Made by a program: the position numbers and the translations under genes. Below the pieces are notes generated by a model, which ran no database searches, was not told the DNA's origin, and saw nothing but the letters and a program-made list of their open reading frames with translations. Shown piece by piece: positions 1 through 7,229 of a stretch of 9,130 nucleotides of DNA (positions within the stretch are counted from its first letter, which is position 1; the number at the start of each line of letters is the position of its first letter). The stretch is from an uncultured Ignavibacteriota bacterium (lineage in GTDB: Bacteria; Bacteroidota; Ignavibacteria; UBA10030; UBA8401): assembly GCA_903907305.1 (NCBI GenBank), contig CAIVNT010000600.1:1-9130 (forward strand). Direction: 5' to 3'.

Positions 1-301
1 CACGATCGAGCAAAGACTGTGTGACAAGATTATTCCAGACCTGCTCGCGGATCTGACGCATCAGATTTTCATCCGGTTCAGTTTTCGACTGTTTCTTATA
101 TTGTTCCACCTGCTGGCGTACGAGTTCAGAGAATTCCTGATAGGAGATCTTTTTTCCATCGATCTTGCCGACCGTGTCGCTTTGACGGGACATTCCAAGA
201 TAATCCATACCCCATTCGAACACGATGGTGATGATGAAAACAACAACAAGACCGACGAGAATGACCGGCATGCTGCTTCGCATTTTTGACATAATAGCCA
301 T
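1..301 (-). CDS. PpiD/SurA-type peptidyl-prolyl isomerase, N-terminal part (3' end outside window)
   Basis: The minus frame from 301 stays open to the window edge and gives 100 residues. It starts with a short basic stretch, then one hydrophobic segment at about residues 12-30 (PVILVGLVVVFIITIVF), then GKIDGKKISYQEFSEL at about 45-60 and a charged helical stretch (VRQQVEQYKK, REQVWNNLVTQSLLDR). An uncleaved N-terminal anchor followed by a 'v..dG..is..ef' motif and an amphipathic 'q.w..li...l' helix is the start of the SurA_N/PpiD family: inner-membrane-anchored periplasmic foldases carrying parvulin domains. The parvulin domain itself would lie beyond the edge, so catalysis cannot be judged. 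I chose ATG 301 because AAGGAG lies 12 bases upstream; ATG 292 (residue 4) is an alternative but is further from it. The gene has its own promoter-like sequence after uvrC. It could also be a parvulin-less chaperone of the same family. Confidence 0.8.
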   Translation of the reverse strand, partial: MAIMSKMRSSMPVILVGLVVVFIITIVFEWGMDYLGMSRQSDTVGKIDGKKISYQEFSELVRQQVEQYKKQSKTEPDENLMRQIREQVWNNLVTQSLLDR

Positions 302-313
302 ACTGCCTTATAA

Positions 314-319
314 CTCCTT
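314..319 (-). promoter_or_regulatory. Shine-Dalgarno sequence of the PpiD/SurA-type gene
   Basis: AAGGAG on the minus strand, 12 bases before ATG 301. The spacing is longer than the usual 5-9 bases, but this is the only good purine-rich match in the leader. It supports ATG 301 over ATG 292. Confidence 0.55.
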
Positions 320-323
320 ACTG

Positions 324-333
324 CAATATATTG
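324..333. other. 10-bp perfect palindrome CAATATATTG in the leader of the PpiD/SurA-type gene
   Basis: CAATATATTG reads the same on both strands and sits between the predicted promoter and the Shine-Dalgarno sequence, in the predicted 5' untranslated region. It could be a small operator, but in AT-rich sequence a palindrome of this size can arise by chance. No regulator is assigned. Confidence 0.2.
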
Positions 334-365
334 TGATTTTAAGGGATTTTGCTTGTTCGTAAAAT

Positions 366-397
366 TAAAGATAACCGAAACTGCGTTGAAAAACAAA
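366..397 (-). promoter_or_regulatory. Bacteroidota-type promoter for the PpiD/SurA-type gene
   Basis: On the minus strand, TTTG (397-394) is followed after exactly 20 bases by TATCTTTA (373-366). The Bacteroidota housekeeping consensus is TTTG at -33 and TAnnTTTG at -7, about 19-21 bases apart, so only the last base of the -7 box differs. The same region reads as a poorer classical promoter (TTGTTT, 17 bases, TATCTT). The site lies in the only gap longer than 25 bases in the window, just after the uvrC stop and upstream of the foldase gene. Transcription would start near position 358, leaving a leader of roughly 55-60 bases. No convincing hairpin terminator for the upstream unit is visible, so read-through from uvrC is also possible. 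Confidence 0.55.
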
Positions 398-408
398 GAA
401 AAATTACA

Positions 409-2331
409 TCAGTTACGTGGGGTGATATGAGGAGGGAGCGGACTTTGCTCAGGTTTTTGTTCTGTGGACGGTTCATCAGTCTCAAAATATTCCAATATTT
501 TCTGCGCGGTCTTTTCTCCCACGACTTCGGAAAGCTGTTCGGAAGTGGCAAATTTCACTCCCTGTACTGAACCGAATGATTCCAACAGTTCTTTTGCTCT
601 TTTTTTGCCGATTCCTTCAATCAGATCCAGTTCGGTCTGCAGAGTGCGTTTGTCACGCAGTGAGCGGTGGAATGTAATAGCAAATCGGTGCGCTTCATCG
701 CGCACCTGCTGCAGAAGACGGAGCGCTGACGATGATTTCGGTATCGGCAGCGGATCGCTCTGATCAGGAACGAAGACCTCTTCGAGCCGTTTGGCAAGAC
801 TGATGATCGGATGATCCTGCAGATTCAGTTCTTTGAGTGATTCCACTGCACTGGAAAGCTGTCCTTTCCCTCCGTCCACCATGATCAACTCCGGAAGTTC
901 CATCGCTTCATCCAGCACACGTTTGTATCGGCGGTAGATCACCTCTTTCATGCTGGCAAAGTCGTTCACTTCGGAGGGTGCGACAGATCTGATCTTGAAC
1001 TTTCTGTATTCGCTCTTCTTCGGTTTCCCGTCCACAAATACGACCATTGATGCGACCGTTTCCGTTCCTTGAAAGTGCGAGATATCAAAACATTCAATGC
1101 GGCGCGGAGGTTTCTGCATCCTCAGGTCGCGCTGTAAGGAGCGAACTGCCGAAGGAATGAAATCTTTTTGTTTCAGACGCTGCAGTTTCAATTCATCAAG
1201 AAGGAACTTCGCATTATTCTTGCACATCGCGATCAATTTTGCAAGTTCTCCTCCTTCGGGGAACACAAACGAGACTCCGCCGCTCCGGCGAAGTGTAAGC
1301 CATTGTTGAATGAGCGTTTTCGATTCAATTTCGAAGGAAAGAATGATCTCTTTCGGCACATCGATCGCTTCAAGGTAATACCGCTGCACCAGTGTCTCCA
1401 ACACTTCACTATCGGTCTTCCCTTCAACACCATTCATATAATAGTGCTGGCGGCCGATCACTTTTCCTTCTCGGATCTTGAAGATCACACCACACGCATC
1501 ATCTTCTTCTGCAGCGACAGCCACAATATCACGGTCACGCAGTTCAACATCCACCACTTTCTGTTTTGAGGAATAGATTTCCAGCTCTTTCATCCTGTCC
1601 CGGTAGTGGGAGGCGTCCTCGAATTTCAGCTGCTCCGCCGCCGATGTCATCTGCTGTTCCAATGATTCAAGAACGAACGTGATCTTTCCATTCAGCACCT
1701 GTTCTACATTCGAGATCATCTGGTTATATCGTTCTTTCGTCACGAGTCCTTCGCACGGGCCTTCGCATTTTTTGATATGATAATCCAGACATACGCGCGT
1801 CTTCTTCTTGGTGATGAATTCATCATCGATCAGAAAATTACAGCTGCGGATCATAAAGATATCGCGGACCGTCTTGAGTGCTGCGCGCATGGTAACGACA
1901 TCCGTATATGGACCGAAATAGCGCGAACCGTCACGGCGGATCCTGCGCGTAACGAACACACGCGGATATGGTTCATTCGTCACAACAATGTACGGATACG
2001 ATTTATCATCCTTCAGATTGACGTTGTAGCGGGGTTTATGCAGTTTGATCAGGTTGGCTTCAAGAATGAGTGCTTCCACTTCGGAATCCGTCGTGATGAT
2101 CTCCAGATCCGAAATTTTCGCGACCATTGATGCGATACGAGGCTCATGATTACGGGAATGGTGGAAGTACTGCCGGACACGGTTACGCAGATTCACTGCT
2201 TTGCCGACGTAGAGAATCACTCCTTCTTTATTCTTGAAGTGATAGACACCCGGGCTCACAGGAAGGTTGTCCAGTTTTCCCTGAAGGTCGAATTTGTCAA
2301 CGAATGATATTTGGATCGGATTGTTCTCCAT
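409..2331 (-). CDS. uvrC: UvrABC system protein C, nucleotide excision repair endonuclease
   Basis: UvrC makes both incisions around a DNA lesion once UvrA and UvrB have verified it. This 640-residue protein is slightly longer than E. coli UvrC (610) and has all domains in order. The GIY-YIG nuclease (about 25-105) shows GVY with Tyr30, YVG 41-43, Arg51 and the EALILEANLIK helix with a conserved Glu. Four cysteines (164, 181, 189, 193) follow, at the place of the iron-sulphur ligands described for E. coli UvrC. The UVR motif that binds UvrB is at about 216-251. The RNase H-like nuclease (about 380-560) has Asp416 in CFDISH, Asp457 in VNDFASM, Asp486 in VDGGKGQL and His548 in RDEAH. The helix-hairpin-helix pair (about 568-617) contains IEGIGKKRAKELL. 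A Pro/Glu-rich tail of about 23 residues ends the protein. ATG 2331 lies 18 bases after the epimerase gene; no clear Shine-Dalgarno is visible, so coupling is likely. The gene appears intact. Confidence 0.98.
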   Translation of the reverse strand: MENNPIQISFVDKFDLQGKLDNLPVSPGVYHFKNKEGVILYVGKAVNLRNRVRQYFHHSRNHEPRIASMVAKISDLEIITTDSEVEALILEANLIKLHKPRYNVNLKDDKSYPYIVVTNEPYPRVFVTRRIRRDGSRYFGPYTDVVTMRAALKTVRDIFMIRSCNFLIDDEFITKKKTRVCLDYHIKKCEGPCEGLVTKERYNQMISNVEQVLNGKITFVLESLEQQMTSAAEQLKFEDASHYRDRMKELEIYSSKQKVVDVELRDRDIVAVAAEEDDACGVIFKIREGKVIGRQHYYMNGVEGKTDSEVLETLVQRYYLEAIDVPKEIILSFEIESKTLIQQWLTLRRSGGVSFVFPEGGELAKLIAMCKNNAKFLLDELKLQRLKQKDFIPSAVRSLQRDLRMQKPPRRIECFDISHFQGTETVASMVVFVDGKPKKSEYRKFKIRSVAPSEVNDFASMKEVIYRRYKRVLDEAMELPELIMVDGGKGQLSSAVESLKELNLQDHPIISLAKRLEEVFVPDQSDPLPIPKSSSALRLLQQVRDEAHRFAITFHRSLRDKRTLQTELDLIEGIGKKRAKELLESFGSVQGVKFATSEQLSEVVGEKTAQKILEYFETDEPSTEQKPEQSPLPPHITPRN

Positions 2332-2349
2332 TGATGAAGGCGGAAGGCC

Positions 2350-2754
2350 TTACTTCATTTTCTCACACAGTTCTATCAGGACACCGTTCGCGGATTTCGG
2401 ATGGATGAACGCGACCCAATATCCGTCACCGCCGGCAGTTGGCGCATCCTGAATGAATTGAAAATTGTGGTTTTTCAGGCGATCCATTTCCAAACGAATA
2501 TCGTCCACTTCAAGACAGATGTGATGGATCCCTTCGCCCCGTTTATCGATGAATTTAGAGATGGACGAATCACGTGAGGTCGATTCGATCAATTCCAATG
2601 AACTTTCGCCGACAGGATAGAATGCGATGGTCGCGTTCTGTTCCGGAACAGTTTCCGTATGCACTGCGGACTGACCGAACAGTTTTGTGAAAATATCGGA
2701 TGAGAGTCCGAGCGACTTTACAGCGATACCAATGTGATTAATTTTTTTGATCAT
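2350..2754 (-). CDS. mce: Methylmalonyl-CoA epimerase (VOC superfamily)
   Basis: The enzyme interconverts the (R) and (S) epimers of methylmalonyl-CoA, linking propionyl-CoA carboxylase to B12-dependent methylmalonyl-CoA mutase in propionate or odd-chain/branched-chain degradation, or in reverse for propionate formation. The 134 residues, typical for the family, form two VOC (glyoxalase-fold) repeats. Likely metal ligands are His7 in HIGIAV, Glu54 in LELIE, one His of the HH pair at 77-78 in GIHHICLEV, and Glu128 in GVLIEL. The stretches GIHHICLEVDDI and GVLIELCE are characteristic of epimerases rather than glyoxalase I, though a related VOC enzyme cannot be excluded without alignment. The start (MIKKINHIGIAV) is well placed; only an A-rich GAAAAAAACT precedes the ATG. 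Neither mutase nor carboxylase genes are in the window, so its partners must be elsewhere. It lies 23 bases after radC and 18 before uvrC, probably in the same transcript. Confidence 0.9.
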   Translation of the reverse strand: MIKKINHIGIAVKSLGLSSDIFTKLFGQSAVHTETVPEQNATIAFYPVGESSLELIESTSRDSSISKFIDKRGEGIHHICLEVDDIRLEMDRLKNHNFQFIQDAPTAGGDGYWVAFIHPKSANGVLIELCEKMK

Positions 2755-2777
2755 AGTTTTTTTCAGCCGTCGATCGT

Positions 2778-3506
2778 TTACATTAATCCCCGTTCCATCA
2801 TACTGGTGAATCCGTCCCCGGCGATGATGATGTGATCGTGCACAGAGATACCGATGATCTTTCCTGCTTCAACGATCTGTTTGGTGATGGCAATATCTTC
2901 CCTGCTCGGTTCCAGATTTCCGCTGGGATGATTATGCATAAGTATCACGCTGGCGGCGTTCTCCAGGATCGCTTCGCGGAAGACCTCGCGCGGATGCGTC
3001 AGCGATGAATTGAGAAGTCCTTTCGTCACCGCCCGTTCACGGATGATCCTGTTTGCACTGCTGAGACTGAGCACCATAAATACTTCCTGTTTCAGATCCC
3101 GTAATTGCGGAGCAAAACGGTCCGCAATATCTTCCGGTGAACGGATGGGAAGGTCATTCTCGGGACTTTTCACCGAGATCCTGCGCGCCAGTTCGAACGC
3201 AGCGGAGATCATCACTGCTTTTGCCGAACCGATCCCTCGGTTCCGCTTCTGTTTCAGATCAGCGATAGTGAGCGCGCCGATGTTCCGAAGAGTGCGATGC
3301 TCCGACAAAAGATTCTTAGCAACATCCACCGCGGAAAGATTCTTTGTACCGTTGTTGATAAGGATCGCCAGAAGTTCGGAATCAGAGAGCGCCGCTGCAC
3401 CGCGACTGATCAACTTTTCACGCGGACGTTCATTCTCCGGCCACTCTTTAATGGCGGAATATCGGATGCGCGGTTCGTTGGATTCGTTGGAATGTGTCCC
3501 TGTCAT
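2778..3506 (-). CDS. radC: RadC family protein with JAB1/MPN (JAMM) metalloprotease-like domain
   Basis: This is a full-length RadC (UPF0758) of 242 residues. The N-terminal part starts with a conserved 'W...ErPReKL...Ga..LsdsELlAilI' block (about 22-50) and contains a helix-hairpin-helix-like segment with RGIGSAKA (about 90-97). The C-terminal JAMM domain (about 120-242) has Glu141 in QEVFMVL, His191 and His193 in HNHPSGN, then Ser201 and Asp204 in SREDI, so all zinc-site residues are present. Despite its name the biochemical role of RadC is unsettled; the original E. coli radC radiation phenotype was later attributed to recG, and DNA repair remains unproven. The ATG follows the stop of the TPR/binding-fold gene by a single base and has no Shine-Dalgarno of its own, implying translational coupling. 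The weakly conserved first 12 residues include SNESNE, encoded by a duplicated 9-base unit. Confidence 0.97.
   Translation of the reverse strand: MTGTHSNESNEPRIRYSAIKEWPENERPREKLISRGAAALSDSELLAILINNGTKNLSAVDVAKNLLSEHRTLRNIGALTIADLKQKRNRGIGSAKAVMISAAFELARRISVKSPENDLPIRSPEDIADRFAPQLRDLKQEVFMVLSLSSANRIIRERAVTKGLLNSSLTHPREVFREAILENAASVILMHNHPSGNLEPSREDIAITKQIVEAGKIIGISVHDHIIIAGDGFTSMMERGLM
3474..3491. repeat. 9-bp tandem duplication in the 5' end of radC
   Basis: TTCGTTGGA occurs twice in direct tandem on the plus strand (3474-3482 and 3483-3491). On the coding strand it gives the residues SNESNE (6-11) near the N terminus of RadC. It keeps the reading frame and falls before the conserved domain, so it is probably a harmless slippage product. 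Confidence 0.7.
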
Positions 3507-3507
3507 T

Positions 3508-5481
3508 TCAATGATAGGAATATGTTTGAAGCTTCGTCATCGTACCGTTCTTGAACTGCAGAAAATTCAGCGCACTGTTCACCCGGTCCGGTCTAAAGGA
3601 GATCGCATTGCGGATCCCATCCGTCTGCCCAAGATTTCCAAGCACCTCCGCCAACTGTTCACGTGATAGTGCTCCCGTATTGAACTGCTGGATCAGCATG
3701 GACATCGCATCGTAACCGAATAGAACATTATCGGAGATCGGCTTACCAAACCGCGCGGAGTATTTTCCAAAGAGCCGGATCGAGCGTTCATCCCGTTCTA
3801 TCCAGCGGTCACTGCCGATGATCACTCCGTCCGCATAGCGCTTGTTCAGATCGAGTTCGTTCGCGTCGTTCCATTCGTTCGAACCGAGAAGCACCGCCCG
3901 GATATTATAGAAGGTCAATTGGGATGTGATCACACCGATCTCATGACCGCTCGAGATAGGACAATAGATCATATCCAGATCCGTCACCGGATATTTCAGA
4001 CTATCAATATAGATAGCGGTCCGCCGCACCGGAAGTTTGAGAGAGTCCGCCATTTTTTTTGCATTCGTACCGAAGAACGGGGTAAAGTTGAACACACCAC
4101 CCACGGCCATAACGGAATCGATGTACGAAAATTTTATCCCGACGGAAACAAGCTTCCGTGTTACTTCTGCAATATTGGGTTTACCGCGCAGCGACATAAC
4201 ATAATCCGGTTTCAGCGTTGCCGCTTCTGCTCTGATCGCATGGACGTATGTCCGGAGATCGGATTCGCCTTTGCGGTAGCGTCGGTCCGTGACAATGTTC
4301 GCTCCCAGCCGCTTCGCTTCTGCAATGAATGAATCCGCCTGCACTGCGGACTGAAGAGATGCCGAACCAAGAATGGCGATATTCTTCGCTCCCATCACAC
4401 TCACGGCATACTGCGCCATTGTCTTCCCTTTTGCGCCGTTCGTTGAATTCGCCTGGAAGACGAATCGTCCGATGGAAGAGATCCCTTCATCCGTTGCCGT
4501 GGGTGATATGATCGGGATGGAATATTTTTGTGCAAGACGCGCAGCTGTTACCGTCTCATCACTGAAAATCGGACCGATGATAGCAACAACAGTGCTATTC
4601 TTTGACCAGCTCGAAAGGATGGCGGAAATGACCGCGGAATCTTTTTCTGAATCCCGAATATCCAGTTCCATCGACACCTGTCCGGGGACCATACGCTCTT
4701 CATAATCGCCCACCGCCAGTTGAATCCCTTCAAGCACTTCCGATGCGACTTTCTTTTCTCTTGATTCAAGCGGAGAGGTCCGCAGCAACGGGAGTAATAC
4801 GCCAATGCGGACGAGATTTCCCTTTTCAATCTGCGATATGAGACGGTTCATTCTGAACAGCAATGTTTGATCGGCAATCGACTTGTCAACCTGCCCAAGC
4901 CGGAATTTTGCATCATCGATCTTTGCATTGAGAACGTATTTTTCCGAAAGAATCACGAGCAGGATATTCCGTATCTCTTTCACTGTCGAATCTGTGATGA
5001 ATGCTTCGATCTGCTGTTCCGTCAAAAATTCGGACGAGATATTTTCGATCACTCTGAAGGAATGTTCTCTGTTCAACCGTTCCTGCGCGATACTATAGGT
5101 CTGTATCATCTCCGTAAATGTGTGCTGAATATCCCCGAGATTATAGTAGCACATTCCGCGGGTAAAGAGAATATCTTCCCGGTACATCGTCATTGGAAAT
5201 TGTGCAAGGATCGAATCGCATAAGGAAGAAGCTTCAGAATAATTCTTCAGCGCATACAGCGATTTTGCTTCCATCACTTTCGCAGCCGTAATACGGTGAT
5301 TTAAAGGATAACTTGCGATGGAACCGCGAAAAGACTGCAGTGCCGGCTTGAAATCTTTCTGCGCATACTGGCGCATGCCGAGTAAAAAAAAATCTTCGGA
5401 CAGCTGATTGAAATAGACTTCCTGTTCCTGACCGGCAAGCCACGAAACGGAGACAATAATCAGGACCAACAACTGTTTCAT
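3508..5481 (-). CDS. Secreted TPR-like plus periplasmic-binding-fold (type 1) protein
   Basis: This 657-residue protein begins with a Sec-type signal sequence (MKQLLVLIIVSVSWLAG, about 1-17) and no lipobox cysteine, so it should be a soluble exported protein. Residues about 30-130 look like TPR helices (GMRQYAQKDFKPALQSF; AKSLYALKNYSEASSLC; RGMCYYNLGDIQHTF), followed by a helical linker to about 222. From RIGVLLPL (225-232) onward it matches the Leu/Ile/Val-type periplasmic-binding fold: VVAIIGPIFSDETVTAARLA (298-317), IPIISPTATDEGI (322-334), AVLLGSNEWND (529-539), YADGVIIGS (549-557) and FGYDAM (588-593). The TPR plus binding-fold order recalls E. coli LpoA, an outer-membrane activator of penicillin-binding protein 1A, but LpoA is a lipoprotein and the closest motifs here are of the amino-acid-binding type. 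No LivHMGF-like importer lies nearby; instead the ATG overlaps the stop of an exporter permease. An import substrate-binding role is therefore doubtful. The ligand is unknown. Confidence 0.85.
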   Translation of the reverse strand: MKQLLVLIIVSVSWLAGQEQEVYFNQLSEDFFLLGMRQYAQKDFKPALQSFRGSIASYPLNHRITAAKVMEAKSLYALKNYSEASSLCDSILAQFPMTMYREDILFTRGMCYYNLGDIQHTFTEMIQTYSIAQERLNREHSFRVIENISSEFLTEQQIEAFITDSTVKEIRNILLVILSEKYVLNAKIDDAKFRLGQVDKSIADQTLLFRMNRLISQIEKGNLVRIGVLLPLLRTSPLESREKKVASEVLEGIQLAVGDYEERMVPGQVSMELDIRDSEKDSAVISAILSSWSKNSTVVAIIGPIFSDETVTAARLAQKYSIPIISPTATDEGISSIGRFVFQANSTNGAKGKTMAQYAVSVMGAKNIAILGSASLQSAVQADSFIAEAKRLGANIVTDRRYRKGESDLRTYVHAIRAEAATLKPDYVMSLRGKPNIAEVTRKLVSVGIKFSYIDSVMAVGGVFNFTPFFGTNAKKMADSLKLPVRRTAIYIDSLKYPVTDLDMIYCPISSGHEIGVITSQLTFYNIRAVLLGSNEWNDANELDLNKRYADGVIIGSDRWIERDERSIRLFGKYSARFGKPISDNVLFGYDAMSMLIQQFNTGALSREQLAEVLGNLGQTDGIRNAISFRPDRVNSALNFLQFKNGTMTKLQTYSYH

Positions 5482-7229
5482 TAATAATCTCTCTTTAATG
5501 AACGGATACCCGCCGCATGTGATGCAGCGATAATCACCATGGAAGGAATGACGATCGCGGTAAAGACGATCCTGAGCATTCTCCAGTCCGGCTGTAGTTC
5601 TTTTACATCCGCCGTGAACAGCATCGTTGCCGGGAAATAATAGACCGCAAGCAGCAGTACAAGATAGACCACACTCAACAGAAACGTCATCGTTGCTCCT
5701 TGTGATGACGCGATCCTGATCGGATTCTTTTCAACAAAATTCGAATAGACCGCTCCTAGTCCAAAATTCAAACTCACTAGTGTCACCGTGATGAGCGGCG
5801 TAACGATCATGGAAAAATACGCCAGCAGTTTCACCATTTCACTCGGCTCTACATACGTGATCAGCCATGGTTGATCTCCCGCGATCTTGCGTAGATAAAG
5901 ATAGGGAATGTTTGACAGCCATGAAATAATGACGCTCAGAATACCCAAGAAGACAACAATTATCATGAATTTGATCCAATAAACTTTCGTTGTTGTGATC
6001 GGTGCACTGCGCATGGACCAATACGCACTCCCTTCCAAACTCACCATCGGAAATCCGAAACGGAGCGCCAGAGAATTGATCAAAAATATATTGAACACAA
6101 ACACCACCAGATACACGACCGCTCTCAATTCCGGTGTGTCCAGCTTGATATTGAGTGTGCTCACGCTGGAAAGGAAAATGAGCAGCAGAGCCATCATCAC
6201 TGCTAAATGGATCCATTGACTCGGTTCGCGGATGAATTGCCAGAATTCTTTTTTCAGGATCACTTCCGTCTGAGAGGAAAACATCGACGGCTTGCCGAAA
6301 CTAAATAGAGAATTCTTGAATTCAAGAGATTTCACCGTCAGCGATTTAATAGATAATGATGTGATCCACGTGGTATAGAAGAACGCATTGGCGATGGCTA
6401 ATGCAATGATAAATAATCCGGCGGTGGACAACAGCAACAATGCAGTGAAACCGGTCACGGCGGTAAAATTCTTTGTCACATAAAAATACATGATCTCGGA
6501 GACCCAGAAATTGGGCAGCAATTTTACCGATACAGGGTCGAGCGAACCGAAATACAGATCCACATATGGATAATACTTCATCACTTCACGGACAAGGTGT
6601 ACCGGGCTCGACACCTGAAAATAGAAATATATCTGACCGATATAGAACAATACAATCCCGCCGACAAGAAGTTTGAAATTCACTTTCGATGCGAGCTTCA
6701 TCAATAGCAGAAGAACGATCACTGCGATACACGCCGCAAGGAACATGAATGGCACAAGTACACCGAACATCATCAGCACATAGAAATGCCACGGCATGCC
6801 GAAATAGACGCCATATCCCAGTAGTACCGAGAAACCGACCATGAACAGTGTGCCGGAACTATAAAAGAAATTATCGAGGAATTTGATGATGAAGATATTC
6901 AGATACGAGACCGGTGACGTCAAAAGGAAGCTGACTTCCGGTGTACGATAAAGCGTTGAGAATGAAACGACCATATTGCCGAGATTGATCGTCACAAAAA
7001 AAACAAAGAGCAGCATACCCACAAACCGATGGAACAGGAACAATCCGATCTTTACATCTTCAAGCAGATACGCGGTAATAAAATTGGAGAAGTAGAATGC
7101 TCCGACGGCGAACGAACCGAACACCACCAGCGAACCGAGATTCTTGATGACCGTTCCAAAATCTCTTTTCGAAGAGACCTTCCAGAACATCAGATTCTTG
7201 AACCACAAAATATGAAAGAACGTACTCAC
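5481..7229 (-). CDS. ABC-2 type exporter permease, about 12 membrane helices
   Basis: This is a 582-residue integral inner-membrane protein. I count about 12 hydrophobic segments, near residues 30-54, 64-90, 111-140, 147-178, 186-206, 258-288, 340-360, 370-393, 420-442, 474-500, 517-541 and 553-576. A charged cytoplasmic stretch before the seventh segment contains EVILKKEFWQFIREPSQW, similar to the 'E....R.p' coupling segment of ABC-2 type permeases. Two six-helix halves in one chain suggest one full-size permease per transporter rather than a dimer. The general ABC-2/putative ABC exporter assignment rests on topology and the adjacent ATPase; the substrate cannot be read. GTG 7229 is chosen as start because it overlaps the ATPase stop (GTGA) and has GAGG seven bases upstream; an internal ATG exists at residue 14. 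The stop overlaps the next ATG (TAATG). Confidence 0.85.
   Translation of the reverse strand: MSTFFHILWFKNLMFWKVSSKRDFGTVIKNLGSLVVFGSFAVGAFYFSNFITAYLLEDVKIGLFLFHRFVGMLLFVFFVTINLGNMVVSFSTLYRTPEVSFLLTSPVSYLNIFIIKFLDNFFYSSGTLFMVGFSVLLGYGVYFGMPWHFYVLMMFGVLVPFMFLAACIAVIVLLLLMKLASKVNFKLLVGGIVLFYIGQIYFYFQVSSPVHLVREVMKYYPYVDLYFGSLDPVSVKLLPNFWVSEIMYFYVTKNFTAVTGFTALLLLSTAGLFIIALAIANAFFYTTWITSLSIKSLTVKSLEFKNSLFSFGKPSMFSSQTEVILKKEFWQFIREPSQWIHLAVMMALLLIFLSSVSTLNIKLDTPELRAVVYLVVFVFNIFLINSLALRFGFPMVSLEGSAYWSMRSAPITTTKVYWIKFMIIVVFLGILSVIISWLSNIPYLYLRKIAGDQPWLITYVEPSEMVKLLAYFSMIVTPLITVTLVSLNFGLGAVYSNFVEKNPIRIASSQGATMTFLLSVVYLVLLLAVYYFPATMLFTADVKELQPDWRMLRIVFTAIVIPSMVIIAASHAAGIRSLKRDY
5489..5496 (-). promoter_or_regulatory. 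Shine-Dalgarno sequence of the TPR/binding-fold gene
   Basis: AAAGAGAG on the minus strand lies 7 bases before ATG 5481, inside the last codons of the permease gene (Leu-Lys-Arg-Asp). Together with the TAATG stop/start overlap it supports this start and translational coupling. Confidence 0.55.

Noticed and set aside
61..396. A 111-codon minus-strand open frame in the uvrC/foldase gap
   Set aside because: It is out of frame with the foldase gene, which has a membrane anchor, family motif and ribosome site; this frame has neither a start signal nor family features.
302..408. Possible terminator after uvrC
   Set aside because: The T-rich stretch after the stop (TTTTTCTTTGTTTTT) has no convincing stem before it; a 4-bp stem inside the 3' end of uvrC is too weak.
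1168..1569. A 133-codon plus-strand open frame opposite uvrC, with another at 1777-2130
   Set aside because: Both lie wholly inside conserved uvrC coding sequence on the other strand and resemble no known protein.
3010..3666. A 218-codon plus-strand open frame opposite radC
   Set aside because: It is Arg/Ser/Phe-rich without recognisable domains and lies opposite intact radC and the end of its neighbour. It has the composition of an antisense shadow.
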